Below the pieces are notes generated by a model. It saw nothing but the letters and a program-made list of their open reading frames with translations. It did not search any database and was not told where the DNA came from. DNA of 24,881 bases from a virus: positions 1-24,881 of the IMG/VR virus record IMGVR_UViG_3300025849_000206; one strand, 5' to 3'. Positions 23,594-24,881 of this stretch are shown here, piece after piece (positions within the stretch are counted from its first letter, which is position 1; each line of letters opens with the position of its first letter). The position numbers and the translations under genes were made by a program.

Positions 23594-24550
23594 ATGGCAT
23601 CATTAGAAGCATTAATCAAAGCGAAACAGCCTCAGTCTGAAGAAGAAAATCTAGAGTCAGGCAGACTGTATAGTTTTTCGGAAGGAAATACTTACACAAA
23701 GTTTTGTAAGTGTTCATGTTGGTGTCCAAATAGTAACGGTACAGCAGTAATTGAAGTTTGGGGCGCAGGCGGCTCAGGCGCAAAAATGTGTTGCTGTGGT
23801 AACGGATTACCAGGTAACTCAGGATCATATTCAAAAACAACAAAGGTAATGACTCCATCAGATTACATGTACGGTTGTACAGGATTTGCATGTGGTAATT
23901 CAGACGCACTATGTTTTAGAGGTTGCTCAGAACCAACAATGGTTTGTATGGTAGCGGCATCAGGAAACAGTTGTATGTGTGCAAGAGGTGGTAAAGGTGG
24001 CATAAGTTACTGTTCAACAGGTTCAAGTATGTACTGTTGCTTTAGAGCAGGCGGATTTTGTTATACTAACACAGGTCCAAACTGCGGTACAATTTGTAAC
24101 CAATGTTCAGGACAATGGGACGCTATAGCATATGGCGGAGACGTAAACAGATGCGGAAATATTTCATGCATGGGCTTTCATGGTTGTCGCCCTTCATGTG
24201 TATGTTTATTTAGAGGCATGGTAGCATTTCCTCCAGGAATGATTACAGAGTGCGGCGGAATTGTACAGTACGGTATGTCAGATGACTCAGCACACTCACG
24301 TTGGTCAGGTATGGGGCAATTTGAAGCAAATGCAATGATTAACGGTGCAGGCAGATCACCAGGTCAAGGACTAACATGGAAAGCATGTTACCAAGGTGAT
24401 ACAAGTTGTGGTTGCTATGAGACTAATGGTTGTCAAAGTACATTACCATATGGCGTTGGAGGTCCTGGACCTCAACCTTGTCCAGGTGTGAGAGATCACG
24501 CAACACGCGGTGGTATGGGTGCAATTAGAATTAAGTTTATAGAAAGTTAA
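23594..24550 (+). CDS. Cys/Gly-rich adhesin-like protein, copy 2
   Basis: A 318-aa protein, exactly the length of copy 1 at 856, also with 32 cysteines by my count. Shared anchors: MASLxxL N-terminus with NLESGRLYSF; WGAGGSG; a CCC run again at residues 66-68; CFRGCSEPTM; YCC; GPNCGxxCNxCSG; SRWSGMG; CPGVRDH and a final RIKFIES. Between the anchors residues diverge freely (for example HVSVPAGIFSKEG against MVAFPPGMITECG), which fits a conserved Cys/Gly scaffold with variable loops. AGGGGAAA at 23582-23589 is the likely ribosome site. Receptor binding is inferred; metal binding or late disulphide formation could explain the Cys content. Confidence 0.8.
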   Translation: MASLEALIKAKQPQSEEENLESGRLYSFSEGNTYTKFCKCSCWCPNSNGTAVIEVWGAGGSGAKMCCCGNGLPGNSGSYSKTTKVMTPSDYMYGCTGFACGNSDALCFRGCSEPTMVCMVAASGNSCMCARGGKGGISYCSTGSSMYCCFRAGGFCYTNTGPNCGTICNQCSGQWDAIAYGGDVNRCGNISCMGFHGCRPSCVCLFRGMVAFPPGMITECGGIVQYGMSDDSAHSRWSGMGQFEANAMINGAGRSPGQGLTWKACYQGDTSCGCYETNGCQSTLPYGVGGPGPQPCPGVRDHATRGGMGAIRIKFIES

Positions 24551-24566
24551 GGAACAGGAGTAATTT

Positions 24567-24881
24567 ATGGCAGGATTAAGAGCAATATTAGAAAGCAGAA
24601 CAACGCCGTTCGCAGAGGATAACCTTGAAAAAGGCAAATTGTGGGCTTACTCGACTGTTGCTACATATTCAACCTTTCCAGGTTGCTTTTGTTGGATTTC
24701 ACCGGGTACAGGTACAGTAGAACTTGAAGTCTGGGGAGCAGGCGGCGGCGGTTCTAGAATGTGTTGTTGTTCAGCAACAATATCAGGAAACTCTGGAGCG
24801 TACAGTAAAAGAAATATTTCAGTGTCAACAAATTGTTACATATGTGGACACGCAGGTAAAAGTTGTCGAAACGGTAGCCTT
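24567..24881 (+). CDS. Cys/Gly-rich adhesin-like protein, copy 3 (3' end cut off)
   Basis: The ATG at 24567, with AGGAG at 24556-24560, opens a frame that runs to the window end (105 codons, no stop). The protein begins MAGLRAILESR, with NLEKGKLWAY at 18-27, then CFCWISPGTG, WGAGGGGS and a CCC run at residues 66-68, the same position as in both full-length copies. It is therefore a third member of the family, in tandem with copy 2 and separated from it by 16 bases. The C-terminal two thirds lie outside the window, so whether it is intact cannot be judged. Confidence 0.8.
   Translation, partial: MAGLRAILESRTTPFAEDNLEKGKLWAYSTVATYSTFPGCFCWISPGTGTVELEVWGAGGGGSRMCCCSATISGNSGAYSKRNISVSTNCYICGHAGKSCRNGSL

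Noticed and set aside
1-24881. CRISPR arrays, insertion sequences, integrase or attachment sites
   Set aside because: The regular repeats are all in-frame coding repeats within fibre genes; no spacer-repeat pattern, transposase or terminal inverted repeats were seen.

Overview
The window looks like part of the late structural region of a marine tailed phage, most likely a large T4-like myovirus of the cyanophage or pelagiphage kind. The evidence is an A+T-rich sequence (about 36% G+C by eye), every gene on the + strand, gaps of mostly 4-40 bases, strong AGGAG-type ribosome sites, and repeated NATAAATA octamers (T4-type late promoter) next to gene starts. The products are giant, low-complexity, beta-rich fibre proteins. 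No replication, lysis, integrase, tRNA or host-type metabolic gene is present. The phage lineage is inferred from protein style and promoter motif, not from a marker gene.

Layout. (1) 1-1812: the 3' end of a small beta-sandwich protein, a 166-aa fibre-associated protein, and a 318-aa protein with about 10% cysteine. (2) 1852-11793: two giant paralogues (1639 and 1626 aa) that start with a GRISGPLL motif, carry a pectate-lyase-like beta-helix, and continue into long SGTG-type tandem repeats. The first has an inserted His-rich, zincin-like domain; the second has an inserted LamG/concanavalin-like domain. They are separated by the only sizeable gap (6772-6912), which holds a late-promoter octamer, a perfect 13-bp hairpin and a G+C-rich block. 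(3) 11798-12866: a second small beta-sandwich protein and a protein ending in a cupredoxin-like domain with His, Cys, His and Met ligands. (4) 12886-22892: two more giant paralogues (1630 and 1691 aa) with eight N-terminal CBM5/12-like repeats each, a beta-helix, and a shared C-terminal module. The first carries an inserted six-Asp-box (sialidase/BNR-type) propeller; the second carries two alpha-helical repeats inserted into the beta-helix. (5) 22905-24881: a third small beta-sandwich protein, a 110-aa beta-rich protein, and two more Cys-rich proteins, the last cut off by the window end.

Together the genes form a host-recognition arsenal of about 25 kb: four mosaic fibres built on one beta-helix core with swapped carbohydrate-, glycan- or metal-binding inserts, plus three Gly/Cys-rich adhesin-like proteins and small beta-sandwich connectors.

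A DNA-level signal crosses all genes. I find no AGCT anywhere, and no GCAGC or GCTGC, in 24.9 kb. All 34 Ala-Ala pairs I checked use GCG or GCC as the first codon, although GCA and GCT dominate elsewhere. This points to strong selection against these two palindromic sites, such as restriction avoidance.
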